DNA of 12,737 nucleotides from Phoronis ovalis (taxonomy: Eukaryota > Phoronida > Phoronidae). The notes beneath the pieces are model-generated. The model was not told the origin of the DNA. It saw nothing but the letters and a program-made list of their open reading frames with translations, and ran no database searches. Both the position numbers and the translations under genes were made by a program. The stretch lies in the NCBI GenBank assembly GCA_028565635.1, contig JAOXYB010021247.1:1-12737 (forward strand), given 5' to 3'. Shown here one piece after another: positions 1-9,800 of the stretch. The first letter of the stretch is position 1, and each line of letters starts with the position of its first letter.

Positions 1-615
1 TCTCAAGGTCATTTTAAAATGTCACCTAGCCTAGGCAATCCACCAATCTATGGCCTTCCTAGAACCACCTTTGAATCATCCAGGCAGCGCTTCGTCTTCG
101 CGGCTATAGACACAATGTTATGTGCCTTCTCGGTAACAAACATGGCCACCAGTCAGCCATATTGGAAGTAATCTAGGTCAAAATTATACAGAACATATAC
201 TGCGACCTGGGCTTATTCTGTGCCAAACATGAAACTGACATTCAGCCATGTTGGAAGTGATCTGGGTCAATATTACACATAATCTGTACTTTGTCCTGTA
301 CTCACTGTGTACCGAATATGGAGCTGATCGGATAAAAACTGAAGCAGTTATTGCGAGACAAAGAAAGTGTTACGTGTGACAAAAAATTCCAAGAATCGTT
401 TCGGTATTTGACCTACTTCTCAAGGTCATTTCGCGGCTATAGACGCAACGTTACGTGCCCTCTCGGGAACAAACATGGCCACCAGTCGGCCATATTGGAA
501 GTAATCGAGGTCAAAAGTATAAGCGCGACATGCGCTTTGACCTGTATTTACCCTGTGCCAAATATGAAACTGAATCTGTTATCGCGAGACAAAGGAAAGT
601 GTTACATACGACGAC
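1..615. repeat. Two-copy degenerate dispersed repeat with a nested 89-bp echo
   Basis: Two related copies are visible. The block beginning cggctataga at 101 recurs at 434 (spacing 333 bp). Both continue through 'aacaaacatggccaccagtc', the 'gccatattggaagtaatc' block (154 and 487) and 'aggtcaaa'. A further echo, 'cagccatgttggaagtgatc', lies at 243, 89 bp after the first. A 'gttat(t/c)gcgagacaaag' block occurs at about 348 and 578. The string 'tctcaaggtcattt' opens the window and recurs at 418, so copy 1 carries about 84 extra bases. AGGTCA/GACCT half-palindromes recur throughout. The region is richer in CpG than its surroundings, as expected of an inserted dispersed element. The long plus-strand open frame through 351-791 reads across repeat copies, so I do not call it a gene. 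The element class is not recognised, and the repeat may continue left of the window. Confidence 0.8.
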
Positions 616-643
616 GACAACATCAACGCCTACACTATGACAA

Positions 644-680
644 TATGCCCATAGCATCCACCACTATGTGGATGGGCATA
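644..680. repeat. Strong hairpin at the right side of the dispersed repeat
   Basis: TATGCCCA (644-651) pairs perfectly with TGGGCATA (673-680). TCCAC and GTGGA extend the stem inward, with a small 'agca'-type bulge and a CACTAT loop. A short acgacgacgac run sits just to the left. The hairpin may mark the end of the repeat at 1-615, but no partner end or target duplication is visible. Confidence 0.6.
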
Positions 681-907
681 AAAAGGTTAAGACCAGGAAA
701 GAGGTATATGCAGGTGTACGCAAATGTTCTTTTTATTTCAAGTTCAAATTATTTTATTATAGTGGCATATTCCTTAATACATTTACAATAGTAACATATA
801 CAGTATACAAATAGTATAAGGTACCCAGCCCCAAATGGGTAATAAAAGTACAAAGATGTCTCTTCATAGCCTGTGTGTAAGACAGTCTGGGGCAGTATTA
901 TACATTC

Positions 908-913
908 ACTTAC
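908..913 (-). other. Splice donor after exon B
   Basis: On the minus strand exon B ends CTG|GTAAGT, a perfect GTAAGT core. The intron starts at base 913. The exon leaves in phase 0, directly after the FKL residues. Confidence 0.85.
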
Positions 914-984
914 CAGCTTAAATCCTTGAATACTACAGATGCAGTAAGGCATATCAGGTTGGTTTGTCTCCACAAAGGCACACT
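914..984 (-). CDS. RERE/atrophin-like corepressor, exon B: start of the BAH domain
   Basis: This 71-bp internal exon lies between a good acceptor (tacatgtttcag|AG) and a near-consensus donor (CTG|GTAAGTGAA). Its first two bases complete a Glu codon split with exon A. It then encodes 23 residues ending in PYCICSIQGFKL and leaves in phase 0. Joined to exon A, the segment YKIG-E-CAFVET through ...IQGFKL aligns without gaps to the opening of the BAH domain of RERE. From memory, the human protein has YRPGDCVYIES and PYFICSIQDFKL there, about 15 of 28 positions identical. RERE and Drosophila Atrophin/Grunge are nuclear corepressors. They use BAH, ELM2 and SANT domains to recruit histone deacetylases and other chromatin modifiers. 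Only the BAH start is present here, and the remaining domains must be encoded left of the window. Other BAH proteins (MTA, BAHCC1/TNRC18, ASH1L) differ at the ICSIQ-FKL motif, so RERE is the best call. A diverged paralog is possible. Confidence 0.87.
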
Positions 985-1004
985 CTGAAACATGTACATA
1001 AAAA
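985..1004 (-). other. Splice acceptor before exon B
   Basis: The minus-strand reading is tttttatgtacatgtttcag followed by AGTGTG. A second AG two bases on would shift the frame. The upstream AG is chosen because it gives the phase needed to join exon A and restores the conserved G-(D/E)-C of the BAH start. Confidence 0.85.
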
Positions 1005-1807
1005 CTTGGAGAACCAATTTTATAAATATCTCAATATCATTTTACACAAAGCACTTTAGATTTATTTCAGACATGGTCAACAGAAAAGCATCTTTATTGT
1101 AACAGTTACCATAATTAACTCAGGTCATCACATCTTAATGACCACATCATTATACACCCTAGTGTAAACCTGTTAAATACTATTTTATGTTTAATAAAAA
1201 CATAAGCAATTGATCATACAACATGTTTTATTTTGAAATCCTACAATAAATTAGCAGTTCTGCTAACCTGTACCATGCAACAAACAAAACATATGTTTAT
1301 TTATAGTTAAATATGTACACATATATTTTCATAGCTACAATGTGCAGCAAATTTTTGAAACTTTTGGAAAAGTAAATGATCTTTGATACATTCTCATGCA
1401 ACTTGGTGATTTTATCCACAAAAAATGACAGCAGGATTATTTTTTCATGAAAATACACAAGGCATGTGATTTTAATCAGATATGTATGTAAATTCCCAAA
1501 GGATTATTAGATTTACATTAGTACAAAGACTACTGTAACCTGTACATGACAATGATGCACTTAATGCCTTTATTAAGGTGAGCATGTTTAAACCCCAGTT
1601 TAAATAAACAAGTACCTAGCAGATTATATTTGACACATAGGAACAAGGCCTCAGGCATTTTTATTGCACTATTCATTTAAATTTTATTAGTATCTTTCAG
1701 TTCAATCTGCATTAAACAGTTTATTTTAAAATTACAGGTATTCATAACTTGACTTTATTAACAATTAATAATTATAGCCAAGAGTAACAATAAAAAAATC
1801 CATAAGA
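985..1807. other. AT-rich intron stretch, nothing recognisable
   Basis: Apart from the acceptor of exon B at its left edge, this stretch is low-complexity AT-rich intron sequence. I see no gene, RNA gene, long repeat or paired splice sites on either strand. Confidence 0.6.
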
Positions 1808-1879
1808 GCTTGTACCTGTGTAATCTGCGTGTAGCATACAAATAGAAATATGAATAAAAGTTCATAACAGTATCATATA
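1808..1879. repeat. Short dispersed repeat, copy 1 (45-bp identical core)
   Basis: The core at 1835-1879 is identical over 45 bases to 4728-4772. To its left, 'gct..tacctgtgta' (1808-1822) is also shared with 4695-4709, separated from the core by 12 bases here and 18 in the other copy. Both copies have the same orientation. Sequence right of 1879 does not match. The family is unknown. Confidence 0.8.
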
Positions 1880-4039
1880 GCCGCCTCAGGGATTTTTCGA
1901 CATTACTGGTTATATAAACGAATAGCATCTACTTTAATGGACAGCATCTAGTAATCTGATCTCAGATCTAAGTTTTTCCTATAAAATATTTAATGTAATT
2001 TCTTGGAATCCATACAGTAATGATTGTGGCGAATTGAGTCAATCACAAATGGTACACATGGGTAAAAATTGACATGACCTTAAAAATTGCACCGACAAGC
2101 GACACATTAGCAAATACGGACACTATTCAAATTTTTACCTTTCAGGGTTATACATGGATAAAAATCAACACCCTAACTTTGCTTACAGGCTGATACCCTT
2201 GTATACCTCTATCACAGTACTGACACATTAACATTCAAAGGGTTAACTGTAGTATGGCTGTATGGACAAGTGTGTCTAATTTTCCAAATCCATTTAACTA
2301 AAGCACTTGCTAAAGCCAACTTAGAACATCAAACAGGTTTGAACTTTTTGTGTGAATGAGCACCTGATTTAACCTTACACTATATAAAAATTGCACAGTG
2401 TGGTTGAATAAAGCTCCAGTTGTGATTATTGTTCAGTTTGACATTTGGAATAAGATTCACCAAACATTTTGTTTTTCACACTGATTAAAATGTGAGTGGT
2501 ATAAATGTATAGCAGCTAGTACAAATCTTCTCATTTAACAGCAGTTGAAAGCAATTACCCTTATTTAAATTTATTAACTATGTGCTTAGATACTATACAT
2601 ATCTGATAATGATCACTTCCAGTTAAACAATAACACTACCAGACATGCAAATAATGACTATGAATATTTCATCAGCAAAATTTTGCATAATTATGTAACT
2701 GAAAAAAAAAATAGGTACAATAGTAATCTTGATATGTTCTCATGCAAAATATTTTATACACACATTTAAAAAAACATAAAATATGATGAAACTGCATATC
2801 ATACTTATACACTCCATTTTATAACACAGGAATGAATTTAGTAACTGATTAGGCTACATCTGTTAGGAAATAAATTTAAAAGAATGTTTACCGAAATATA
2901 GTCAAGTTCTAAAGCCATTTCTAAACTAAACCTTGGGCAATCAAATACATTATAGAAACATACTAGTTAGATAAACTATTTTAATAACACTGAGGTTGTA
3001 ATTGGAAGAGGCTGTGTGCCTTATAGTAGAAAGATGATCATATTAAATCAATACAGAAGAAAGTTATCTGGGAAGCTTATCAATGTTTTATGTTACTCCA
3101 ATATTAAAAAGACTAAGCAATGCATTTAAACAAAAAGACATTTCTTATGTTCAAAGTTCAATTTGATTCATTTTTTTAAGTGAAAGAGTTATCACAATTT
3201 TATTATAAATAGATTGTCTTGATATTACCAATATTATTTTATTAATTAAAATTGCACTACAAGTATATATTGCTTCTATGATATATTTTAGGTAAACACA
3301 TTACCCTTAAATTAGAAATAAATTAATAATGTCATAAAAAACTTATGTATTGAATTTCTATTTCTTAAATTTTCCAGAACTATTTCATACATTTCTGTTA
3401 TTTTTTGCCAAACAACTAGATGAAAATATAATAGATTAACAGTTTTATCTGAAAGGTCTTAGCTGATTATAGTAATCAACATCAAGTCTACAACTTTTCA
3501 TTTGTACAAGAAAAGGACTGTCTGGAGTAAATGACCAACTGTTGCAATTTTACAGCATTTTTTCTGACCAAGTAGGTTACAAAATGCCATTGGTTCCAGT
3601 GAATCTCTTTGGAAAAATTTCCAACAAAAACATTTAATAAAACAATGTACTTTGCACATGTACCTGCATACACTACACACGATTTTGTAATCTGTCATTT
3701 AGAATAGTTGACAATGACAGGAAATTAAACTCAAGTTTTCTTAGTTTTACCTTGAGGTAATCACTACAGTTGTCACTGCAGTGGTTTCATATAACAGTCC
3801 ATAGTACTAGACAAACATGCAGCTTGATATTAAACTTGCAAATTTATTATTTTCCTTGTAAAATTGTTACTTTTTTCGCAATATAGGTAAATACAGCACT
3901 TCTTAACAAATATATGTTTTATCAATTCTAATGTTTGTTTTCTACATGGTGTTGATGTGAACAGTCAATACATTAGATGTTTATTCAATGTGAATAAGCT
4001 GGTAAAAAAAATCGTTTCAGTGAGTTGGTTTCAATCTCT
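1880..4039. other. AT-rich intron stretch with minor repeats
   Basis: The first part (about 1880-2250) has more CpG than the rest. It contains a 10-bp perfect inverted repeat, GGTAAAAATT (2061-2070) with AATTTTTACC (2130-2139), and partial echoes such as 'atgg(g/a)taaaaat' (about 2058, 2155) and 'gacacatta' (about 2101, 2221). From about 2250 to 4039 it is AT-rich with no supported feature. Open frames on the minus strand at 3488-3698 overlap one another and show no recognisable domain. Confidence 0.55.
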
Positions 4040-4560
4040 TTATAGTATGCGGGAGTTATCCCAGCGTTGTACTGCCTTCCTTTTAGATGCAGAGATGCAA
4101 AGTCCATGGATGTCAAAACAGGGTGATTTTTTTCAGCGCCACAATGATGCAATTTCTTGCAATCTGGTGCAATTTGAGCTAAATTTACTGTTTTATTCCC
4201 GGTTTTATTAGGCTTTGTTAGCCAATGACTTGAAACCGGGAGAAATGATATTACAACCGGGAGATGGGTCGTAAAACAGGGAGACTTGGCTTCACTGTAG
4301 ATGGGATGCGCAGCCTAAAATATCCACCCATTTTTAGGGATTCGGTTCTCACTAGTGGAGCCATTTTAAGGTTTTCTCTTGAAAAAAAAATCATCATAAA
4401 TGTGAAAAACGTGAAAAAATTACCCAATTTTAACGATTTTGTTGAAAAGTGGACTCATTTTTGTGCCCATTTCTATGAAAATTGGACCCACTTATAGGGA
4501 TTTATCAGTAAAAGTGACTCATTTGGGCAGCTCCTCCCATATTCATTACATAAATACTGC
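4040..4560. repeat. Repeat-like block with CCGGGAGA motifs and decayed tandem units
   Basis: This block has more GC than the surrounding intron. It holds three related 10-mers, AACCGGGAGA (4234), AACCGGGAGA (4255) and AACAGGGAGA (4275), at 20-21 bp spacing. TCCCGGTTT (4197-4205) can pair with AAACCGGGA (4233-4241). A 17-bp block, ACCCA..T.TAGGGATT, occurs at 4326 and 4486 with 15 of 17 matches. AGTGGA.(C/T)CATTT-type strings occur at 4354, 4448 and, shortened, 4513. Overlapping short open frames (4264-4497, 4439-4639) run through these repeats and are not called as genes. The boundaries are approximate and the family is unknown. A decayed insertion is the simplest reading. Confidence 0.55.
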
Positions 4561-4694
4561 CACTCGATGTTTTTTAATAGCTGGATTTGATCTTCAGAGT
4601 AGCCATGACTGGACACTGATGATCATGAATGGGAGCTAAACGTTTTCATGATGGCACTATCTCAAAAGTGTACTATTTAAAACACATTCAGAAT

Positions 4695-4772
4695 GCTGAT
4701 ACCTGTGTAGATAAACAAGGAGATAACCATACAAATAGAAATATGAATAAAAGTTCATAACAGTATCATATA
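4695..4772. repeat. Short dispersed repeat, copy 2 (45-bp identical core)
   Basis: 4728-4772 is identical to 1835-1879 over 45 bases, 2,893 bp away in the same orientation. The shared 'acctgtgta' lies at 4701-4709. An 18-base spacer before the core differs from the 12-base spacer of copy 1. Perfect identity inside an otherwise diverged intron suggests recent duplication or constraint. Confidence 0.8.
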
Positions 4773-6221
4773 TTCACACTATAAATTATTTTAACAAAAG
4801 TAGGTTGATACAATACTTTACAGTGAGATCAAATGTAAGCCATCTCACAGCTACAGCCATTTTATATGAATGTTAATGTGCTAGTAGCTGACATGAACAA
4901 TTTGCAATTCTGATTAGAATCATATAAATTATGTCATCATCCTATAGACCAGTAATGCTTTCATTGCATGAAATATTATAATGGTAGATTAATGAAAAAT
5001 CAATGAACAAATATATAGTATTTCACTACTTTTCACTTACTTATACTACTTGTACATAAACTGAATAAATGCACTAGTGTTGTGGATCAGTAGATATTTT
5101 TATTTTACAACCCATGAAAACATCTGTCTCTTGAGTACAGGGAGATGAAATGGAAGATTAACTAGTAATATGTCTGGAGCATTACTTCATTTCTAAGTAA
5201 ATGATTTACAAATCACCTCTCAAAATTATCTTTTTATATATCATTACTGTACATACTTTTAATTAATTTTGTAAACCAATTTGCAATCCATGAAAAACTA
5301 AATATTTTGGATTCTATTCTAAATAAAAGTTCCTAGATGATAATTCTACAAATTACTATTTTTAAGACAAAAATACAATTTAAGATTTGCATAAAATACA
5401 GCTTTCCGTAAAATAAATGTTATTTTAATAGTACATATATACATTTTAATATACATTTATTTCCCATACGACAATGTTTTCTTTTTGTTTCATTATTTAC
5501 CAGTGGTCTCAAAAATGTAACAACAACTGATATGCATGCACTTGCAGTTTGTGCAACCACATCAAATTTTAAAAATTATGAAAAAGCTTGACCAACATGA
5601 TAAAGTATGTCATTTAGTGTCATATTATAGAAAATACTGTCACTATCACAACTCCTTGTGGTCAGTGATTAATGGATATACTATACTGAACTGGTTGAAA
5701 AGAACTGTTCCCATTAATTTGTCACTAACTCATCTAAGGTGTGTGGCATGTAGCTATGCCATCTGCTTCTGTTCATCACATAATCACACCCCTATTGAAT
5801 CAAACAACTACAGTGGTACATGAAAGGAAGCAGTAAATATGGTTTTAAATTACACAGAACTTATTTTTTCGCTTTTAAGATATATTCAATTTTATTCTTT
5901 GAAGTATGATAAAATGTGTATGTATTATTACATTAACATTCCTTTTTGTTAGGGAAAGATATATTTATCTAAATCTTGAACTCTCATTACTGACTATTAA
6001 AATAGTAATTTATTGAATTTATGATCTAGGATTTTATTTCTAGAATCGAATTTCTTGAGTTAGTATTGCGATCAATTATAAGTTTTTTTCCAATTTTGAT
6101 GCATCACGGCCTAAGCAATAACACCAACAAGGCTGATTACCAAATTTTAAAAAATAAATAAAAAATTTAATACATTTTTTGTGAATATTTTTTTAATAAT
6201 GTTTAGAATCTGCTTAGAGAC
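4773..6221. other. AT-rich intron stretch, nothing recognisable
   Basis: The sequence is AT-rich with several homopolymer runs. A 95-codon plus-strand open frame (5536-5823) is present but has no domain, signal or homologous motif I recognise, and no codon pattern beyond local base composition. It is treated as non-coding. Confidence 0.55.
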
Positions 6222-6225
6222 TAAA
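6222..6225. repeat. Target-site duplication TAAA, left
   Basis: TAAA directly abuts the left terminal AGCCTTGTTCG. The same four bases follow the right terminus at 6821-6824. In AT-rich DNA a 4-bp match can arise by chance. Confidence 0.5.
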
Positions 6226-6820
6226 AGCCTTGTTCGTATGGACAATCGTGATCAAAATATCAGCCAGGAAAAAAGTTTTGCAAAACTTTAATCACGATTA
6301 TGATTGTTTGCAATATGATAACATTCAATCGAGACTGAACATTCTTCCCAAGCCAGTAAACTTGTTATATGCACATGCGCAATATTTTATTTACATGATC
6401 AATTCCATGTGCAAAATGGAGAAATTATTATAGTATGTGCCTTTTTTTATACAAAAATCACAGAATAAAAGTGGCAAGATATCATGAAGGCGAGATAAGA
6501 CAGGAGAGTGTTAAGTGAGGTTGTCCGTAGGAGGAGACACCATAATTTCTTTTATTTGTAAATGCTTTTATCAAGAATGATCATCCCAACTGACCGGGCA
6601 CAACCAGCACTGCAGGTCTATCTTTTGATATAAATCGTTTACACTGCATGAATAATCGTGATTTTTATTTTCAACCTACGGTACCTCCTTTTGGTGGACT
6701 AAAAATGAAAGATTTATCTTTCATGATTTATCTTGCAAGCGCTCACACAATAAAAAAGATATTGGATTAATCTCTCAAGGGAGTTTAATCGCGATTATTT
6801 GTTTTTGTGCGAACAAGGCT
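6226..6820. mobile_element. 595-bp MITE with 11-bp perfect terminal inverted repeats
   Basis: The element starts AGCCTTGTTCG and ends CGAACAAGGCT, a perfect 11-bp inverted repeat flanked by TAAA on both sides. Inside each terminus lies a related block: AATCGTGAT at 6244 and AATCGCGATTA at 6787. Two further copies of this subterminal motif lie at 6290-6300 (AATCACGATTA, inverted) and 6654-6663 (AATCGTGATT). An internal GTTTACACTGCATGAATAATCG stretch, at about 6638-6659, resembles the inner part of the right terminus, hinting at a nested or rearranged copy. The element encodes no transposase. A 67-codon open frame at 6230-6433 is incidental. It is a non-autonomous DNA transposon. The superfamily cannot be assigned by eye, although a 4-bp duplication argues against Tc1/mariner (TA) and typical hAT (8 bp). 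Confidence 0.82.
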
Positions 6821-6824
6821 TAAA
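6821..6824. repeat. Target-site duplication TAAA, right
   Basis: TAAA immediately follows the right terminus CGAACAAGGCT and matches the left flank at 6222-6225. Confidence 0.5.
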
Positions 6825-9800
6825 ATTATAAAAATTGTTGAAGAACTATCATACTTGTATTAAAATTTCTTAACTAAATTGCATTTACTAGTAATCCTTC
6901 AGAGGCACCAGCTTCTAGGAAGAGGGGTCATTAAAAATAGCAAAGCTGCAATTTTCATAAAAATCAAACCCTGACCTTCAATACTGGGACAGCCCGAGGT
7001 AGTTCAGTTTCTCGGTGTCTTGATAAAATTGAACTATAGTGTAAGTCAGAATAATTTCAAATAAACTGACATAATTCCCTTACACAGACAAAGAACAGAA
7101 AAGCCACATTTTTAACATAATCTAAGAATCAAGTCTGCATATGCATCTAGAACCTGCATTAATCAACCTGTGTTAATTATTAATATCTTTTCACTTCCTG
7201 ACACAGTAATAAACTTATCACTAAAAAGTAATATACCTTTGGAAGGAATGTATATTCATTGTAGAATGCCTTCCTTTTTAGTTTAATCAACAGAGCAATA
7301 GAAATTATTCAACACATTTAAAAAAAAATTAATTTGACTACAGTTATGGTAAACCATGATCAAAACAATAGCATTCAACAGTGGCCATTTAATAAAGAAA
7401 TTGTAGGCTAAAGTATCCACTGGTTCAAGAGTCTGACAAGAAAATTTTGTACTCAAAGATATTCATACACTAACCAATCAGTGCACCACGAATTCTCAGA
7501 CTGCACTAAGACATGCATTTCATGACATACTAATTTACTCCAAATTCATGAAAACAGATTTTGCCAGAGAGTTTATGTTGTAATTAATAGTCCAAACCTC
7601 TAAAAGGAGCAAAAATGTAATAATGAATGGGCAGCTGAGTGTAATTATGTGAAGATTCCCAAACAAATTTTTGTTTTATGTTTTGAGTGTTGATGAGAGT
7701 GGGTAAGCTAATACACTTAAATGCAAATAGATACAATGAATAGGCAACTGGTATAGTATAGCATACCTTCAACCAATAACATGTGTGAAGATCTCCTTTA
7801 TGATAACATCATAAAGAAAGCATGAATCACAAATTTCTATAAACACATGGGTTTGTCTACAATAAGAACATAGTGGTGGTCTGCAGATGGATAGAAAAAC
7901 CTATTGTTTTCTGCAATACCTGCTACAAACTTCAGAAAAATCTTGGCTGTATAGCTAAGCTGTTTAACACAGGCAGAAACATTTGACTGTCACTGACAAT
8001 AAATATTGGATTTTAATCAACATTTTTCAGAATTTTATAATAATGTCTTGGAAACAAGTTTGGAATGTTTTAAAATTAAACAAGGTACCAAAGCTTCAAC
8101 AGTGTTAACACAGTTGGAATCAGGCAAAATCATGGCACTTGAAACACAAACTGTACCACTAATATAATTATTGTTTTTTTTACAGATAAACTCAATCTGC
8201 TTCAAAGTCCCATTATTTACTTGAACTGTTTAATTCCACTGCTAATTAAATATACTGAGGCCCTGAAACTGTATAAAATTATAATTTCACACAAAATGTG
8301 CTGATACCACATAATAAATAACATAATGGATCTGTATGCTGGGTTTGATAAGACAGGAATGGGAGCACACCTGTCTAAGTGGGATATTTATTCAGTTCTA
8401 TTACATTGAACAAAACTTTTCATAACATTCCATCCATTACACACTTGTATTACTCTAAATTACTTCAGACTGTGTCATTTAAATATAAAGAACAAAATCT
8501 GCTGAATCAACCAAAGGCAGTTGATCTACTATGATTCTCTAAATAGGAAAATGCCTCTAATCATTGAAATATCTACATTATGTATTTAGTAAATCTATAT
8601 AAGACAACAGAACTCAAATGTGTTCATAGCTCCAAGTTAATGCTTTATTTTAGAATGAAGACCCATCTAAAGGTTTAACTGAAACTGTTTTCTATTCATT
8701 CAATTATAAAACGTACAAGTTCTTTCAGAATAAAAATCAGGACCACGCAAAATCTTGGTTTTTTTGCCTCTGATGATAAACTTCTTTCAAAGAAGGATAA
8801 TGGTTTTGATATTACTAAGCTGCCTATATAAACAAACATATCTGGTTTTCATTCTAGTAAAAACTATCTCAGTTACACATGAAAATAGAGACTATCTGAC
8901 AACAGCAGCTGAAGCTGATTTCCTTGTTAATACTGACACACAACCATTTCATCTCACTTTCCAAATCTGTGTAATAAGCTTGAAAACAGAAAATACTCTA
9001 GACAAATTAAAATTGTGACATTTTCCCTAATAAACCCATTGTTTGTTTTTTTTCCATTCCTTAAAGATAACTGTCAATAACTGATCTACTGACATTCCCA
9101 TTCTTGTAATTTGTGTTTGATGGTACTATTGACTTCGTTTTGCATGCACTAGCTGTTGATTTGCATCACAAACAGAACTTATTTTAATTAAAGAAGATGC
9201 AAGCAGGAATATTCATTGTGAATGGCTAAATAAAATATATTACGTTTCATTAGAACTTGTTATATTATAGTAATACATTTGCAAAACAAAAACAGGAAAT
9301 GTATTCACATATTTATAAAGGGGTACAAGGCAAATCAATTCTCTCAGAAGTGATCACGCTCTTCACCACTCTTGACAATTAATATTAAATTTTAGTGGTT
9401 ATTTCTCAATTGAAAAGCTCCGACTTTGCAGCAAAAAATCAAATTTAACAAGAAAACACACAGACTCCTAAGAGGTGTATTTAAGTATGAAGTGAGTTAT
9501 GAAAGGAAGTATAAATTCTGTGCAATTTATAGTGAGAATCTTATAGATTACAGTTTTCATTATTGTATTCAAACTTATGAAGTTTTGTAGACTTATAAAG
9601 TACATAAAATCCAATATGTAATAGTTATTTTAAGCTGATAAACCCATGATTTGATTAGATTTAAGGAAGGAAGTTTGAGTCCTAACTAATGTGCCATATT
9701 GAAATAAAGACATTTTTTCTGAAGGTTGATGCCTCAAAGAATCACCAAATAAATATTTGCAGTGATAAAGGTCTATAAAACTAAAAACCTAAAAAATGTT

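Larger units (their letters stand above)
1..913 (-). other. Intron of the RERE-like gene after exon B (partial)
   Basis: This intron starts at the GTAAGT donor, read on the minus strand from 913, and runs off the left edge. It holds the two-copy repeat (1-615) and the hairpin (644-680). The stretch 681-913 is AT-rich with no recognisable gene. An open frame on the minus strand continues past the exon B donor to 749, but this is intron read-through. It has no similarity to the BAH continuation I would expect, such as the VKWYYR-type motif of RERE. I see no acceptor with coding sequence for the next exon. Confidence 0.7.

Noticed and set aside
351-791. 146-codon plus-strand open frame, the longest in the window
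   Set aside because: It runs across the copies of the dispersed repeat. Its protein repeats where the DNA repeats (GNKHGHQSAILEV comes from the shared block), and the second half runs into AT-rich intron. No domain is seen.
749-913. Continuation of the exon B frame past the FKL residues
   Set aside because: A GTAAGT donor directly follows FKL, and the downstream peptide does not resemble the BAH continuation. It is intron read-through.
3488-3698. Two overlapping minus-strand open frames
   Set aside because: They occupy the same DNA in different frames. Both show AT-rich chance composition and neither has a recognisable motif.
4616-4640. TGATGA string as a possible C/D box snoRNA
   Set aside because: The purine before TGATGA is missing, and no D box with a closing terminal stem is found at a suitable distance.
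5536-5823. 95-codon plus-strand open frame
   Set aside because: No domain, signal peptide, splice structure or neighbour supports it. It lies antisense within the long intron.
7225-7280. GGAAGG...CCTTCC inverted repeat as a possible miRNA hairpin or terminator
   Set aside because: Only about six bases pair, around a long AT-rich loop. That is too weak to support an RNA gene.
8755-9018. 87-codon plus-strand open frame
   Set aside because: It has a hydrophobic start followed by polar sequence, but no recognisable family. The composition equals the surrounding intron.
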